Position numbers and translations under genes: made by a program. From NCBI RefSeq assembly GCF_028416635.1, contig NZ_CP114013.1, forward strand, positions 1,798,001 to 1,862,000: 64,000 nucleotides of DNA, written 5' to 3'. Each line of letters opens with the position of its first letter. Position 1 is the first letter of the stretch. This stretch comes from Baekduia alba (GTDB lineage Bacteria; Actinomycetota; Thermoleophilia; Solirubrobacterales; Solirubrobacteraceae). Below are positions 31,397 to 39,904 of this stretch, piece by piece. The notes under the pieces were generated by a model that saw nothing but the letters and a program-made list of their open reading frames with translations, had not been told where the DNA came from and made no database searches.

Positions 31397-34162
31397 CTAG
31401 CGCGCCCGGCCCGGGGCGACCGTGCGTGACACGTCCAGCGCCCCCGCTGGAGCAGCCCGTCGCCGGAGCAGCGACTTGTTGCCCTCGATGACGATCGGGA
31501 GCAGCGCGGCGAGACCGAGGCAGGCGAACCACTGCCGGGCCGACAGACTCTCGGTCTGCAGCGCGTCCTGAAGGGTGGGGAGCTGGGTGGCGAGCAGGAT
31601 CATCACCGCCGGAACGAACGAGATGGCCAGCGCGCGGAGGATCGGGGGCGCAAGCCCGCTCGCCGGGTCGCGGCGGTTGGTCAGCGCGTTGAAGATCGTG
31701 CCAAGTCCCATGACGGCGAAGGTCATGGTCATCGAGACGCTGGGCGCGTTGACCTTCGGGTCGTCAGGCCCGATGACGAGGGGCAGCAGCGCGGCGACGA
31801 ACAGCGCGAAGGCGTAAATCACCCATGAGGTGATCGCCGCCCGGTTCGCGATCGGCAGCTTCGGGTCGCGCGGAGGCCGGCTCATGACGTCCGGGTCCCC
31901 CGGATCGACGGCGATGACGACGACGCCGGCTGCCGTCACGAAGAAGAGCAGGTAGAGCACCATCAGCGGGTTGAGCGCGACTCCGTCGTTGATGTCGAAG
32001 GCCGTGGCGGCGATGAAGAGCATGACCAGGGCCAGCAGCTGGGTCATCTGGTAGCGGACGTAGGCGACGACCTTGTCGTAGACCCTGCGCCCGAGCTCGA
32101 CGGCGCGCACGAGCGTGCCGAAATTGTCGTCGGTGAGGATCATCCGCGCGGCCTGCTTGGTGACCTCGCTACCGCTGCCCATGGCCACGCCGATGTCGGC
32201 CTGCTTGAGCGCGACGGCGTCGTTGACCGCGTCGCCGGTGGCGGCGACGATCTGCCCCTCGCGCTGCATGATCTGTGCGAGGCGCAGCTTGTCCTCCGGG
32301 GTCACGCGCCCGAAGACGTGCAGCTGGCTCAGCTTCTGCGAGACCTCCTCGTCGGTGAGCGCCTGGAACTCGGTGCCGCTGATTGCCCCCGGCCCGAGCC
32401 CGAGCGACGCCCCGATCGCCCCGGCCGTGATCGCGTTGTCGCCGGTGATCATCCGCACGCTGATCCCGGCGTGCAGCGCGGTCGTCACCGCGTCCTTGGC
32501 CTCGGGGCGCAGCGGGTCGATCATCCCCGCCATCCCGACGAAGGCCAGCTCGCGCGTCAGGGACATGGGGTCGCTCGTCATGGCCTCCATCTCGCCAGGG
32601 GTGATGAGCCGCGCGGCGAAGGCGAGCACTCGCAGTCCCTGCTCGCCCATGCGTGCGTTGGCCGCGTCGAGGTCGGACCGGACATCGGCGATCGGCACCT
32701 GCGAGCCGCTCAGCGGCCCGCCGGCCATGGTGCAGCGGTCGAGGACCACGTCGGTGCCGCCCTTGACCAGCTCGATCACGTGCTCGGTCCTTTCGAGCGT
32801 GACCCGGTGGAAGGTGGCCATGAACTTGTAGTCGGAGTCGAAGGGCACCGCGGCGAGGCGCGGGTAGGCCCGCCGGGTCTCCTCGGCGTTGACGCCGAGC
32901 TTGGCCGCCAGTACGACCAGGGCGGCCTCGGTCGGGTCCCCGACCACAGTGCCGTCGTCGGAGACGGTGGCGTCGCTGTCGAGCACGAGCCCGAGCGCGA
33001 GCCGCGTGAAGTCCGGGACGGGCACGCCGGCGACGGACTCGATCGCGCCGGTCTTCCCGTAGCCGCTCCCGCCGACGTTGAACCAGGCGCCGTTCGCGTA
33101 GATGGTCGAGACCATCATCTCGTTCATCGTCAGCGTGCCGGTCTTGTCGGTGTTGATCGCGCTCGTCGCCCCCAGCGTCTCGACGTCGGTGAGGTTCTTG
33201 ACGACGGCGCGCGCCTCGGCGAGCTGCTTGGCTCCGAGGGCGAGCAGCCCGGAGACGAAGGCTGGCATGCCGGTCGGGATCGCCGAGATGGCCATCGCCG
33301 TGCCGAGCAGGACCAGGTCGTCGAAGTCGAGCCCGCGGAACAGGCCGACGACGACGATGAAGGCGACCGCCGTCCAGGCGATCAGGCCGAGGACTTTGGT
33401 CAGAGAGTCGAGCTCCTTCTGAAGCGGCGACCGGACCCGCGTCACCGAGGTGAGCATCGTGGCGATGCGGCCCATCTCGGTCTCCATCCCGGTGGCCGTG
33501 ACGACCATCGCGGCGGTGCCCCGCGTCACCGACGTGTTCTGGAAGAGCATGTCGGTGCGGTCGCCGAGCGCGGCGTCGCCGGCGACGGGCGTCGCGTCCT
33601 TGGCCACCGGCGCGCTCTCCCCGGTCAGCGCGGCCTCCTGCGTCTCCAGGGTCGCCGAGCGGATGATCCGGCCGTCCGCCGGGAGGATGTCGCCGGCCTC
33701 GACCTCGACCAGGTCGCCGGGCACGATTTCGGCCGCGGGGACCTGCGCCACAATCCCGTCGCGCACGACCCGCGTCTGCGGCACCTGCATCTTCGAGAGA
33801 GCATCGACGCTCTCGCGGGCCTTGAGCTCCTGGCGCGTCCCGAGCGCGATGTTGAAGAGGATCAGCAGCCCGACGAGGATCCCGGTCGGGACCTCGCCGA
33901 TGACGAAGCTCACAACTGTGACGGCGATGAGCATGATGTTCATCGGCTCGCGCAGCTGCTCGAGCGCGACCGCCCACGCCGAGGGTTGTACCTCGCCACG
34001 GATCTCGTTGGCGCCGTGGCGCGCCAGCCGGCTCGCGGCCTCGGCCTGGCTCAGGCCGCGGTCGGCGTCGCCCCCCAGGGCGGCGACGACGGCGACCTGG
34101 TCCTGCGCGAACCACTGGCCCTCCTGGCCCGGCGCGGCGGGCGGGTTCTCCAACCCGGTCAT
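31397..34162 (-). CDS. P2-type cation-transporting ATPase, variant motifs
   Basis: 921 residues with the full P-type plan: cation_ATPase_N, TM1-2, actuator (TGES in LTGESAPVA), TM3-4, phosphorylation site DKTGTLT, nucleotide domain, hinge and six C-terminal helices. Length and order fit Ca2+/Mg2+/Na+ P2 pumps. Three usually conserved places differ: TM4 reads AIPTGMPAF where Ca2+ pumps have IPEGLP (the ligand Glu is Thr), the site is preceded by INT rather than CSD-type, and the hinge is GDAVNDAVAL instead of GDGVNDAPAL. The ion is therefore unknown. AAGGAT and GGAGGTGA precede the ATG. It is the first intact cargo gene of the 31-39 kb segment. Confidence 0.88.
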   Translation of the reverse strand: MTGLENPPAAPGQEGQWFAQDQVAVVAALGGDADRGLSQAEAASRLARHGANEIRGEVQPSAWAVALEQLREPMNIMLIAVTVVSFVIGEVPTGILVGLLILFNIALGTRQELKARESVDALSKMQVPQTRVVRDGIVAQVPAAEIVPGDLVEVEAGDILPADGRIIRSATLETQEAALTGESAPVAKDATPVAGDAALGDRTDMLFQNTSVTRGTAAMVVTATGMETEMGRIATMLTSVTRVRSPLQKELDSLTKVLGLIAWTAVAFIVVVGLFRGLDFDDLVLLGTAMAISAIPTGMPAFVSGLLALGAKQLAEARAVVKNLTDVETLGATSAINTDKTGTLTMNEMMVSTIYANGAWFNVGGSGYGKTGAIESVAGVPVPDFTRLALGLVLDSDATVSDDGTVVGDPTEAALVVLAAKLGVNAEETRRAYPRLAAVPFDSDYKFMATFHRVTLERTEHVIELVKGGTDVVLDRCTMAGGPLSGSQVPIADVRSDLDAANARMGEQGLRVLAFAARLITPGEMEAMTSDPMSLTRELAFVGMAGMIDPLRPEAKDAVTTALHAGISVRMITGDNAITAGAIGASLGLGPGAISGTEFQALTDEEVSQKLSQLHVFGRVTPEDKLRLAQIMQREGQIVAATGDAVNDAVALKQADIGVAMGSGSEVTKQAARMILTDDNFGTLVRAVELGRRVYDKVVAYVRYQMTQLLALVMLFIAATAFDINDGVALNPLMVLYLLFFVTAAGVVVIAVDPGDPDVMSRPPRDPKLPIANRAAITSWVIYAFALFVAALLPLVIGPDDPKVNAPSVSMTMTFAVMGLGTIFNALTNRRDPASGLAPPILRALAISFVPAVMILLATQLPTLQDALQTESLSARQWFACLGLAALLPIVIEGNKSLLRRRAAPAGALDVSRTVAPGRAR

Positions 34163-34248
34163 GCTGGCGATCCTTCACCTCCCACGGGCGGCCCGCATCA
34201 TCCTCTGAGGGTGATGTCGGCCCGCGGGCAGGGCGGGAGGCTTCCGGC

Positions 34249-35175
34249 ATGCCGAGCACGCGCCGGGCCAGGCTCATCCAGCAACTCACGGTCGAGCCCG
34301 GTCGCCCGGCCGCGCTCGCCCAACGGGACACTGTGCGCCTCGACGACCCCGAGTACGAAGCGCTCACACACGACGAGGTCGAGGCCGAGGCGCAGGCGAT
34401 CCTCGCCCGTGACCGCGAGCAGCTCTCGCGCGCTCAGGAGCAGCTGTGGGCCAGCGGCGACCGCGCGCTCCTCGTCGTCTTCCAGGCGATGGACGCCGCC
34501 GGCAAGGACAGCGCGATCGGGCACGTGATGTCCGGCGTGAACCCCCAGGGCGTTCAGGTCGTGTCGTTCAGGAGGCCGTCGTCGGAGGAGCTCGACCACG
34601 CGTTCTTGTGGCGCATCGCGCAGGCGACGCCGGCGCGCGGCCGGATCGGGATCTTCAACCGCTCGCACTACGAGGAGGTCGTCGCGCTGCGCGTGCATCC
34701 CGAGTGGCTGGCCGCCCAGCGCCTGCCGGACGGTCCCGAGAGCCCCGGCTTCTGGGAGGGGCGCTGCGAGGACATCAACGCGTTCGAGCGCCACCTCGAC
34801 CGCTGCGGCACCAAGGTGGTGAAGTTCTTCCTCCAGGTCTCCAGGGCCGAGCAGAAGAAGCGCTTCCTCGCGCGGCTCGAGGACCCCCACCGGGAGTGGA
34901 CGTTCAACGCGGCGGACGTCACCGAGCGCGGCCGCTTCGACGAGTACATGGCCGCCTACGAGCAGGCGCTGACCGCCACGTCGACCCCGTGGGCGCCGTG
35001 GTACGTGATCCCCGCCGACCACAAGTCGCTGACGCAGGCGCTCGTCGCGGCGATCCTCGTCGACACGGTCGAGGGGCTCGACCTGCGCTGGCCGACGGTC
35101 TCGCCGGACCAGCACGAGGCCAACGTCGCCGCCCGGCGCGAGCTCGAGGCGGAGACCCTCACCCCGCCGCGCTGA
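34249..35175 (+). CDS. ppk2: Polyphosphate kinase 2 family
   Basis: 308 residues with GGGAGG before ATG 34249. The Walker A-like motif FQAMDAAGKDSAI (about 82-94), the lid motif FNRSHYEEVV (about 141-150) and DVTERGRFDEYMAAYEQAL with WYVIPADHK are typical of class I PPK2, which transfers phosphate between polyphosphate and NDPs or NMPs. It is soluble. It converges on the SulP gene with a 17-nt overlap of the 3' ends, and a CYTH-like gene sits beyond; CYTH proteins bind polyphosphate-like ligands, so a polyphosphate/anion module is suggested. Confidence 0.88.
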   Translation: MPSTRRARLIQQLTVEPGRPAALAQRDTVRLDDPEYEALTHDEVEAEAQAILARDREQLSRAQEQLWASGDRALLVVFQAMDAAGKDSAIGHVMSGVNPQGVQVVSFRRPSSEELDHAFLWRIAQATPARGRIGIFNRSHYEEVVALRVHPEWLAAQRLPDGPESPGFWEGRCEDINAFERHLDRCGTKVVKFFLQVSRAEQKKRFLARLEDPHREWTFNAADVTERGRFDEYMAAYEQALTATSTPWAPWYVIPADHKSLTQALVAAILVDTVEGLDLRWPTVSPDQHEANVAARRELEAETLTPPR

Positions 35176-36817
35176 CCGCGGCTCGCACGTCGGAGTGGAT
35201 GTGGCCGGCGCCGATGCGCTCGACGACGCCGTCCGCCTCCAGCACCGCGCGGACGGCGGCCTTGACGGCGGCCAGGCGGATCGTGACGCCGTGAGCGTCG
35301 GCGAGCGTCCGCAGCTCGGCCAGCTTCGCCGTCCCCTGCGAGTCGACGAAGTCCACGCCTTCGAAGTCGAGGACAACCGTGCGCGGCGGCGGATCGCTGT
35401 GCTCGACGATCTCGCGGAGCCGGTCATGCAGCGCATCGGCGGTGGCGAAGAACAGCCCGCCGTCGAGGCGCACGATCGCCAGGCGGGGGAAGGTCTCGTC
35501 GCTCGGGTGCCCGTCGACCTCCCGGAAGCCCCCGGTCCCGGGGTCGCGCCCGAGCAGGGGCATGGCTGGCGCCGTCGCCACGTACACGAGCCACGCCAGC
35601 GAGAGCGCGACGCCCACCACCACGCCGGCGAGAACGCCGACGGAGAGCACGCCGACGATGGCGGCGCAGGCGATGAGGAAGTCGAACCGCTTGACCCGGT
35701 GGAGGCGGCGCAGCTCGGGGATGTCGATCATGCCCATGACCACCGCGTCGATGATGAGCGCCGCCAGCACCGGTTTGGGCAGATCGGAAAACACCGGGGC
35801 GAGGACGAGCAGCGTCAGTAGGACCAGGCCGCCGGTCGTCAGCGAGGCCAGCTGCGTGCGCGCCCCGGCGGACTCGTTGAGCGAGCTCGCCGACAGGCTG
35901 GTCGAGACCGGCATCCCCTGGAAGGCGCCCGCGCCGATGTTCGCCATGCCCTGCGCGAGCGTGTCCTGGTTGACGTCGACGCGATAGCCGTGTCGTGTGG
36001 CGAAGGCGCGCGCGTCGCCGGCGGTCTGCGAGAAGCCGACGAGCAGCAGCCCGAACGCCGCCGTGCCGATGGTGGCGAGGTGGTCGGCGATCAAATCGCC
36101 GTTGGGCAGCGCCGGCGCGGGCAGGCCGCTCGGCACGTCGCCGACCAGGGCCACGCCGTGGGAGCCGAGGTCGAACAGCCCCGAGGCCACCAGGCCGCCG
36201 ACCAGGAGGACGAGCGCGCCGGGTACCTTGGGCGCCACGATCCGCAGGCCGAAGACGACGGCCAGCGCGGCGAGCCCGACGACGACCGTCGTCGAGTCGC
36301 GCTGGTCGAGGCCCTCGACCCACGACGAGAGCTCCCGCCACGCGCTGTCGCCTTCGGCGTCGCTGCCGGTCAGCTTGGGCAGTTCGCCGATCACCACGTC
36401 GACGGCGGCCCCCGCCAGGAAACCGGTGACTACGGCCTTGGAGAGGAAGTTGGCGATCCGGCCCAGCTTGAGCGCCCACATGACGAGGAAGAGCGCCCCG
36501 GTGACCAGCGTCATCGCCGCCACCAACTCGGCGGCCTGTCCGCCCGTCACGCCGGTGGCGAGTACGGCGCCGCCGGCGATCGCGGCCAGGCCCGAGCTCG
36601 GCCCGGTCGAGATCTGCCGGCACGTGCCGAACAGCGCGTAGACGATCGCCCCGGCCGCGGCGGCGTAGAGGCCGTTCTCGACCGGGATCCCCGCGATGCC
36701 GGCGTAGCCCAGGTTCTTCGGGACGATCAGCGCCGTCACCGCGATCCCGGCCGTGACGTCGCCGCGCAGCAGCCGGCGGTCGTAGTGCGGCAGCCAGTCG
36801 CGGATCGGGAGCAGCAT
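35159..36817 (-). CDS. SulP-family anion transporter with STAS domain
   Basis: 552 residues. About a dozen hydrophobic segments begin with the SulP signature region (DVTAGIAVTALIVPKNLGYAGIAGIPVENGLYAA) and GTCRQISTGPSSGLAAI. A C-terminal STAS domain (about 440-545) has VVLDFEGVDFVDSQGTAKL, where the Ser of DSQG is the usual phosphorylation or contact site. Substrates in the family include sulfate, bicarbonate, C4-dicarboxylates and others; this one is unknown. It starts four bases after the CYTH-like gene ends, so the two are one operon. Confidence 0.87.
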   Translation of the reverse strand: MLLPIRDWLPHYDRRLLRGDVTAGIAVTALIVPKNLGYAGIAGIPVENGLYAAAAGAIVYALFGTCRQISTGPSSGLAAIAGGAVLATGVTGGQAAELVAAMTLVTGALFLVMWALKLGRIANFLSKAVVTGFLAGAAVDVVIGELPKLTGSDAEGDSAWRELSSWVEGLDQRDSTTVVVGLAALAVVFGLRIVAPKVPGALVLLVGGLVASGLFDLGSHGVALVGDVPSGLPAPALPNGDLIADHLATIGTAAFGLLLVGFSQTAGDARAFATRHGYRVDVNQDTLAQGMANIGAGAFQGMPVSTSLSASSLNESAGARTQLASLTTGGLVLLTLLVLAPVFSDLPKPVLAALIIDAVVMGMIDIPELRRLHRVKRFDFLIACAAIVGVLSVGVLAGVVVGVALSLAWLVYVATAPAMPLLGRDPGTGGFREVDGHPSDETFPRLAIVRLDGGLFFATADALHDRLREIVEHSDPPPRTVVLDFEGVDFVDSQGTAKLAELRTLADAHGVTIRLAAVKAAVRAVLEADGVVERIGAGHIHSDVRAAVSAAG

Positions 36818-36821
36818 CGGC

Positions 36822-37412
36822 TCAGGCGATGCCGGCGAGCACCTTGAGCTCGCGCGGCAGGCTGACGTTCGCCCGCGCGTCGAAGCCGAGCTCGCGCACC
36901 GTCGCTCGCACGAGTTCGCCGTCCTCGGACTCGAGCGCGATCGTCCGCTGTGCGCCGTGCTCGCTGCGCACCGCGGAGCGCTCGGCCATGCAGCCGCCGA
37001 GGCTGTAGTGCGTGCGGTGCTTGTGCACGCGGACGGGGAGGAGCTCGGGGTGCGGCCTGATCAGCTCCTCGACGAGCTGTTCGCGCGTGTACTCGTCGCG
37101 CTGGAGCGGCAGGAACGTGACGCCGAGCGCGTGCGCCACCACGTCGACGGCGTCGCCGGACAGTGGGTAGGGCGCTTTCAGGACCGGCTTCCAGCGCTGG
37201 AGGGCGTCATCGCTGAGCTCGACGACCGTCTTGATGTCGACCAGCCCCGCGCGGACCTTGACCGAGGCGTCGCTGTGCGGCGACACGAGGTAGGTCTCGT
37301 CGCTCTCGTCCACCTGCTCGGCCGGGAGGGCGTCGAACCGGCGGTCGACATCGGCGTCGAATCGCGCCGCGAAGGTGCGCCACTCCCAGCGCGGGACGAT
37401 GGGGGTGGTCAC
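36822..37412 (-). CDS. CYTH-like (polyphosphate/triphosphate-binding) protein
   Basis: 196 residues from GTG 37412, chosen because AAAGGAGA lies about ten bases upstream; a frame open to 37592 lacks a site. It begins PRWEWRTFAARFD, resembling the ExExK start of CYTH tunnels with the Lys replaced. Strands follow with charged pairs pointing to one side (SVKVRAGLVDIKTVVE, PVRVHKHRTHYSLGGCMAERSAV, RTIALESEDGELVRATVREL), as in triphosphate tunnel enzymes and VTC-like domains. The match is by pattern, not certain. Its operon with SulP and closeness to PPK2 support a phosphate-polymer link. Confidence 0.55.
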   Translation of the reverse strand: MTTPIVPRWEWRTFAARFDADVDRRFDALPAEQVDESDETYLVSPHSDASVKVRAGLVDIKTVVELSDDALQRWKPVLKAPYPLSGDAVDVVAHALGVTFLPLQRDEYTREQLVEELIRPHPELLPVRVHKHRTHYSLGGCMAERSAVRSEHGAQRTIALESEDGELVRATVRELGFDARANVSLPRELKVLAGIA

Positions 37413-37581
37413 GCGCGGTCTCCTTTCCCGCCCGGCGGGCGTTTCTCGGGTCCAATCCTGCACTCTCCCTAGCTGACGGGCAAGGCGACACGCACGCCAA
37501 CCCGGGTGGTGCAGCCGCCCGGGATCGGAGGACGCGCCGCGCGGCGGGCACTTGGCGTCGTGACATGGCCTCCTGAGCCAG

Positions 37582-37713
37582 ATGATGCGCACCGGTCTCG
37601 AGGTGCGCGACGGCCGCCTGCACGTGCCGGCCGAGCCGGGCGTGGGCCTGCGGTGGGACGAGCGCGGTCGCCCGCGGGCTCGCCTGAACCGTCAGGCCGC
37701 CTGCGCGCCGTAG
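37582..37713 (+). pseudogene. Mandelate racemase/enolase-superfamily C-terminal remnant
   Basis: A 43-residue frame (MRTGLEVRDGRLHVPAEPGV then GLRWDERGRPRARL) that reads like the last beta-strand and tail of mandelate-racemase relatives (LxVxDGxxxVPxxPGLGVxxDE). No upstream continuation exists. It overlaps the end of the inverted symporter remnant. Confidence 0.4.
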
Positions 37714-38511
37714 CCGGTCTCGCTGCGGAACACCATCTCGGCGAAGCCGGGGCGGCCGGCCTGCTCCACCTCGCGGCCGCCCACCAGCGTTCCCGGCCAT
37801 CAGGCCAGGAACCCGAGCGGTACGGCGATGATGGTCGGGGTTGGTCAGCGACAGCGGCGAGCCGTGCGAGTCAGCGCCCGGCCACACAGGCGGGCTGAGC
37901 ATGATCAGGGTCAGCGACGCGAGCAGCCCGACCGCCACGCCGGCGACCGCGCCCGTCGTGTTGAACCGCCGCCAAGTGAAGGCCAGCAGCCGCGCCGGGA
38001 AGTTCGCCGCGGCGGACACCGACAGCGCGAGCCCGACCGAGAAGGCCACGTTGAAGCCCGACCCGGCGAGGGCCGAGAGCACGACGGCGACGACGGCGAT
38101 CGCCCCCGCGCCGTGATGCGCCCGCGGCGCATGATGCGCGTCCGCAGGTCGTGGGCCACCGCGCCGGACGTGGAGATCACGATCCCCGAGACCACCGTGA
38201 GGTTCGTCGCGACCGCGACGGCGCTGACGACCGCCAGCAGCAGGGCGCCGCCGAACGTCCCGCGCCCGCCGCCGAGCACCTCGGCCATCAACGGCACGGC
38301 CAGGTTGCCGCCGCTCTTGGTGGCGAGCAGCGCCTCCGGGCTGGTGGCCCGAGCACGTAGCGGGCGCCGAAGCCCAAGAGCGACAGGAGCGCGAAGAACC
38401 CGCCGATGAGCCCGACGGCCCACCGCATCGACCGCCGCGCCGCTGTGGCATCCGGAACGGTGAAGAACCGCACGAGGATGTGCGGCAAGCTCCGGAACGT
38501 CTCGAAGTTGC
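37692..38511 (-). pseudogene. Sodium:solute (ActP-like) symporter, frameshifted remnant
   Basis: Pieces in three frames give, in order: RSLPHILVRFFTVPDATAAR, AVGLIGGFFALLSLLGFGAR, LLATKSGGNLAVPLMAEVLGG, ALLLAVVSAVAVATNLTVVS, GSGFNVAFSVGLALSVSAAA, RRFNTTGAVAGVAVGLLASL and finally EVEQAGRPGFAEMVFRSETG before TGA 37692. These are the second half of an acetate/cation symporter. At least three frameshifts and loss of the N-terminal half make it non-functional. Confidence 0.7.
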
Positions 38512-38683
38512 TGACCAGCCGAGCACGCGCCACGTGCCGGCACATGTCCTCGAACTCGTGGGCGGCATTGCGCGCGCTGAGCTCGGACACCGCGGACCGA
38601 GTTAGACCCGCAAGTTGCTCGTCGTTCACGGCTCCGCAGGCTGAGTCCTGCGACCGGCGCCGGCCCTTCAGTCGATGCGTCAT
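38510..38683 (-). pseudogene. Restriction/defence-type gene, N-terminal remnant
   Basis: Reads VNDEQLAGLTRSAVSELSAR then NAAHEFEDMCRHVARARLVSN before joining the symporter remnant. A start with xARNxxHxFExxCRHxARxRxxSN is typical of large element-borne NTPase or nuclease proteins (usually followed by GPVGAGGDQG, absent here). Only the first 50 or so residues survive. Confidence 0.4.
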
Positions 38684-38714
38684 GTCGGCCATCTGCCGCG
38701 GTCTCGACACTCTC

Positions 38715-38872
38715 GCCGCACGACCCGAGTTTCGGCCAACGTTTTGGCCAAAGCAGGGGATTTGCTGTTCTCGGTCGCGGAGCCCCGAACGACGGAAGGC
38801 CCCGCTTTGCGGGGCCTTCCGGGATGGGCGCGGCGGGTTTCGAACCTGCGACCTCTCGCGTGTGACGCGAGA
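38715..38872 (-). repeat. About 150-bp repeat with Val(CAC)-type tRNA 3' half (copy B)
   Basis: Second copy of the 31024-31172 repeat. It holds the tandem 12-mer at 38729-38752, a perfect terminator hairpin at 38794-38820, and from 38825 to 38872 a tRNA 3' half. In the minus sense that half has an anticodon arm with loop GTCACAC (anticodon CAC), a T-loop TTCGAAA and acceptor GCGCCCA. No D-arm is present, so this is an att-type fragment and not a gene. Confidence 0.7.
38794..38820 (-). terminator. Strong hairpin beside the Val-type tRNA fragment
   Basis: Perfect 12-bp stem GGAAGGCCCCGC/GCGGGGCCTTCC with a 3-base loop, placed where a tRNA terminator would be in the minus sense. Confidence 0.6.
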
Positions 38873-38941
38873 AAACCAATCGCCCTGGGTCCCTGGCAGG
38901 CGCCTGGTGCGTCTGCTTCGCGCTCTTGAGGGGTGGCGTTT

Positions 38942-38966
38942 GTGGGACAAACCAGTGGGACACGAG
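38942..38966 (+). repeat. Tandem repeat, candidate arm site (L2 right end)
   Basis: GTGGGACAAACCA followed by GTGGGACACGAG, about 80 bases left of the tRNA-Leu 3' end. It resembles the pair at 22496-22518 in sequence, period and position. Confidence 0.45.
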
Positions 38967-39045
38967 CCGCGCGCGCTCTACCGGCTGGCGCCGCGCCGTT
39001 GCCCCAAAACGACGAAAGCCCCGCAAAGGCGGAGCTTCCGTTCCA

Positions 39046-39131
<86 letters not shown>

Positions 39132-39213
39132 GTGACAGGCGAGGGTCAGCATAGCGAGAGGGGTCGCTCAGCGACGGTCGCCTTGATTCCGTCTGCACGC
39201 CCCTCTATCTTCA

Positions 39214-39227
39214 CGAACACATGTTCG
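39214..39227 (+). promoter_or_regulatory. LexA (SOS) box of lexA
   Basis: CGAACACATGTTCG, a perfect CGAAC-N4-GTTCG operator, 31 bases before the chosen lexA start. A TATCTT (39206-39211) just upstream is a possible -10 element, so LexA would block its own promoter. Confidence 0.9.
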
Positions 39228-39258
39228 ACCGAGACGCGAGTGGCGAAAGGTGACCCCG

Positions 39259-39903
39259 GTGGATCTGACCAAGCGCCAGCAGGAGATCTTCGACTTCATC
39301 AAGCGGTATTCGGCCAAGCACGGGTACCCGCCGACAGTGCGGGACATCGGCAAGGCCGTGGGGCTCGCTTCGTCGTCGACGGTGCACGCGCACCTGGCCA
39401 ACCTCGAGAAGCTCGGGCTGCTGCGACGGGACCCGTCGAAGCCTCGAGCGCTCGAGTTGTTGGACAAGGCGTCGTCCGCCGTCGGCTCCGCGGTGCAGGA
39501 CGCCGTGGACAACGTGAGCTCGCTCGTCCGGCCCACCGGCCTGCCGCTGGTCGGCTCGGTCGCCGCGGGTCAGCCGATCCTGGCCGAGGAGAACATCGAG
39601 GAGTACGTGGAGGTGCCGCCGGTCGCCGGCGGTGAGCAGGGCGAGTACGTCCTGCGCATCCGCGGCGAGTCGATGAAGGACGCCGGGATCCTGGAGGGCG
39701 ACTACGTCGTCGTCCACAAGCAGGAGAACGCCGCCGACGGTGACATCGTCGTGGCGTTGGTGGGGGAGGAGGCGACGGTCAAGCGGTTCTTCCGCGAGGA
39801 CGACCACATTCGCCTTCAGCCCGAGAACGCGACGATGGAGCCGATCCGCTCGAAGGACGTGCGGATCATGGGGCGCGTCGTCGGCCTCTTCCGGAGCGTG
39901 TGA
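39259..39903 (+). CDS. lexA: LexA repressor
   Basis: 214 residues from GTG 39259 (VDLTKRQQEIFDFI), which has GAAAGG eight bases upstream; GTG 39250 is an alternative. An N-terminal winged helix (PPTVRDIGKAVGLASSSTVHAHLANLEKLGLLRRDP) is followed by the S24 autoprotease. That domain has the Ala-Gly cleavage site in SVAAGQP, the catalytic Ser in RGESMKDAGI and the Lys in EEATVKRFF. It represses SOS genes until RecA filaments trigger self-cleavage. Boxes identical in core occur before lexA itself, imuB and dnaE2 in this window. The next gene starts one base after its stop. Confidence 0.95.
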   Translation: MDLTKRQQEIFDFIKRYSAKHGYPPTVRDIGKAVGLASSSTVHAHLANLEKLGLLRRDPSKPRALELLDKASSAVGSAVQDAVDNVSSLVRPTGLPLVGSVAAGQPILAEENIEEYVEVPPVAGGEQGEYVLRIRGESMKDAGILEGDYVVVHKQENAADGDIVVALVGEEATVKRFFREDDHIRLQPENATMEPIRSKDVRIMGRVVGLFRSV

Positions 39904-39904
39904 C

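Noticed and set aside
34198-35436. Minus-strand frame opposite ppk2
   Set aside because: The PPK2 frame has all family motifs; the opposite frame's only meaningful part is the STAS end of the SulP gene, which belongs to the frame ending at 35159.
38825-38872. Possible tRNA-Val gene
   Set aside because: Anticodon and T arms are recognisable but there is no D-arm, and the T-stem has a mismatch; treated as an att-type fragment.
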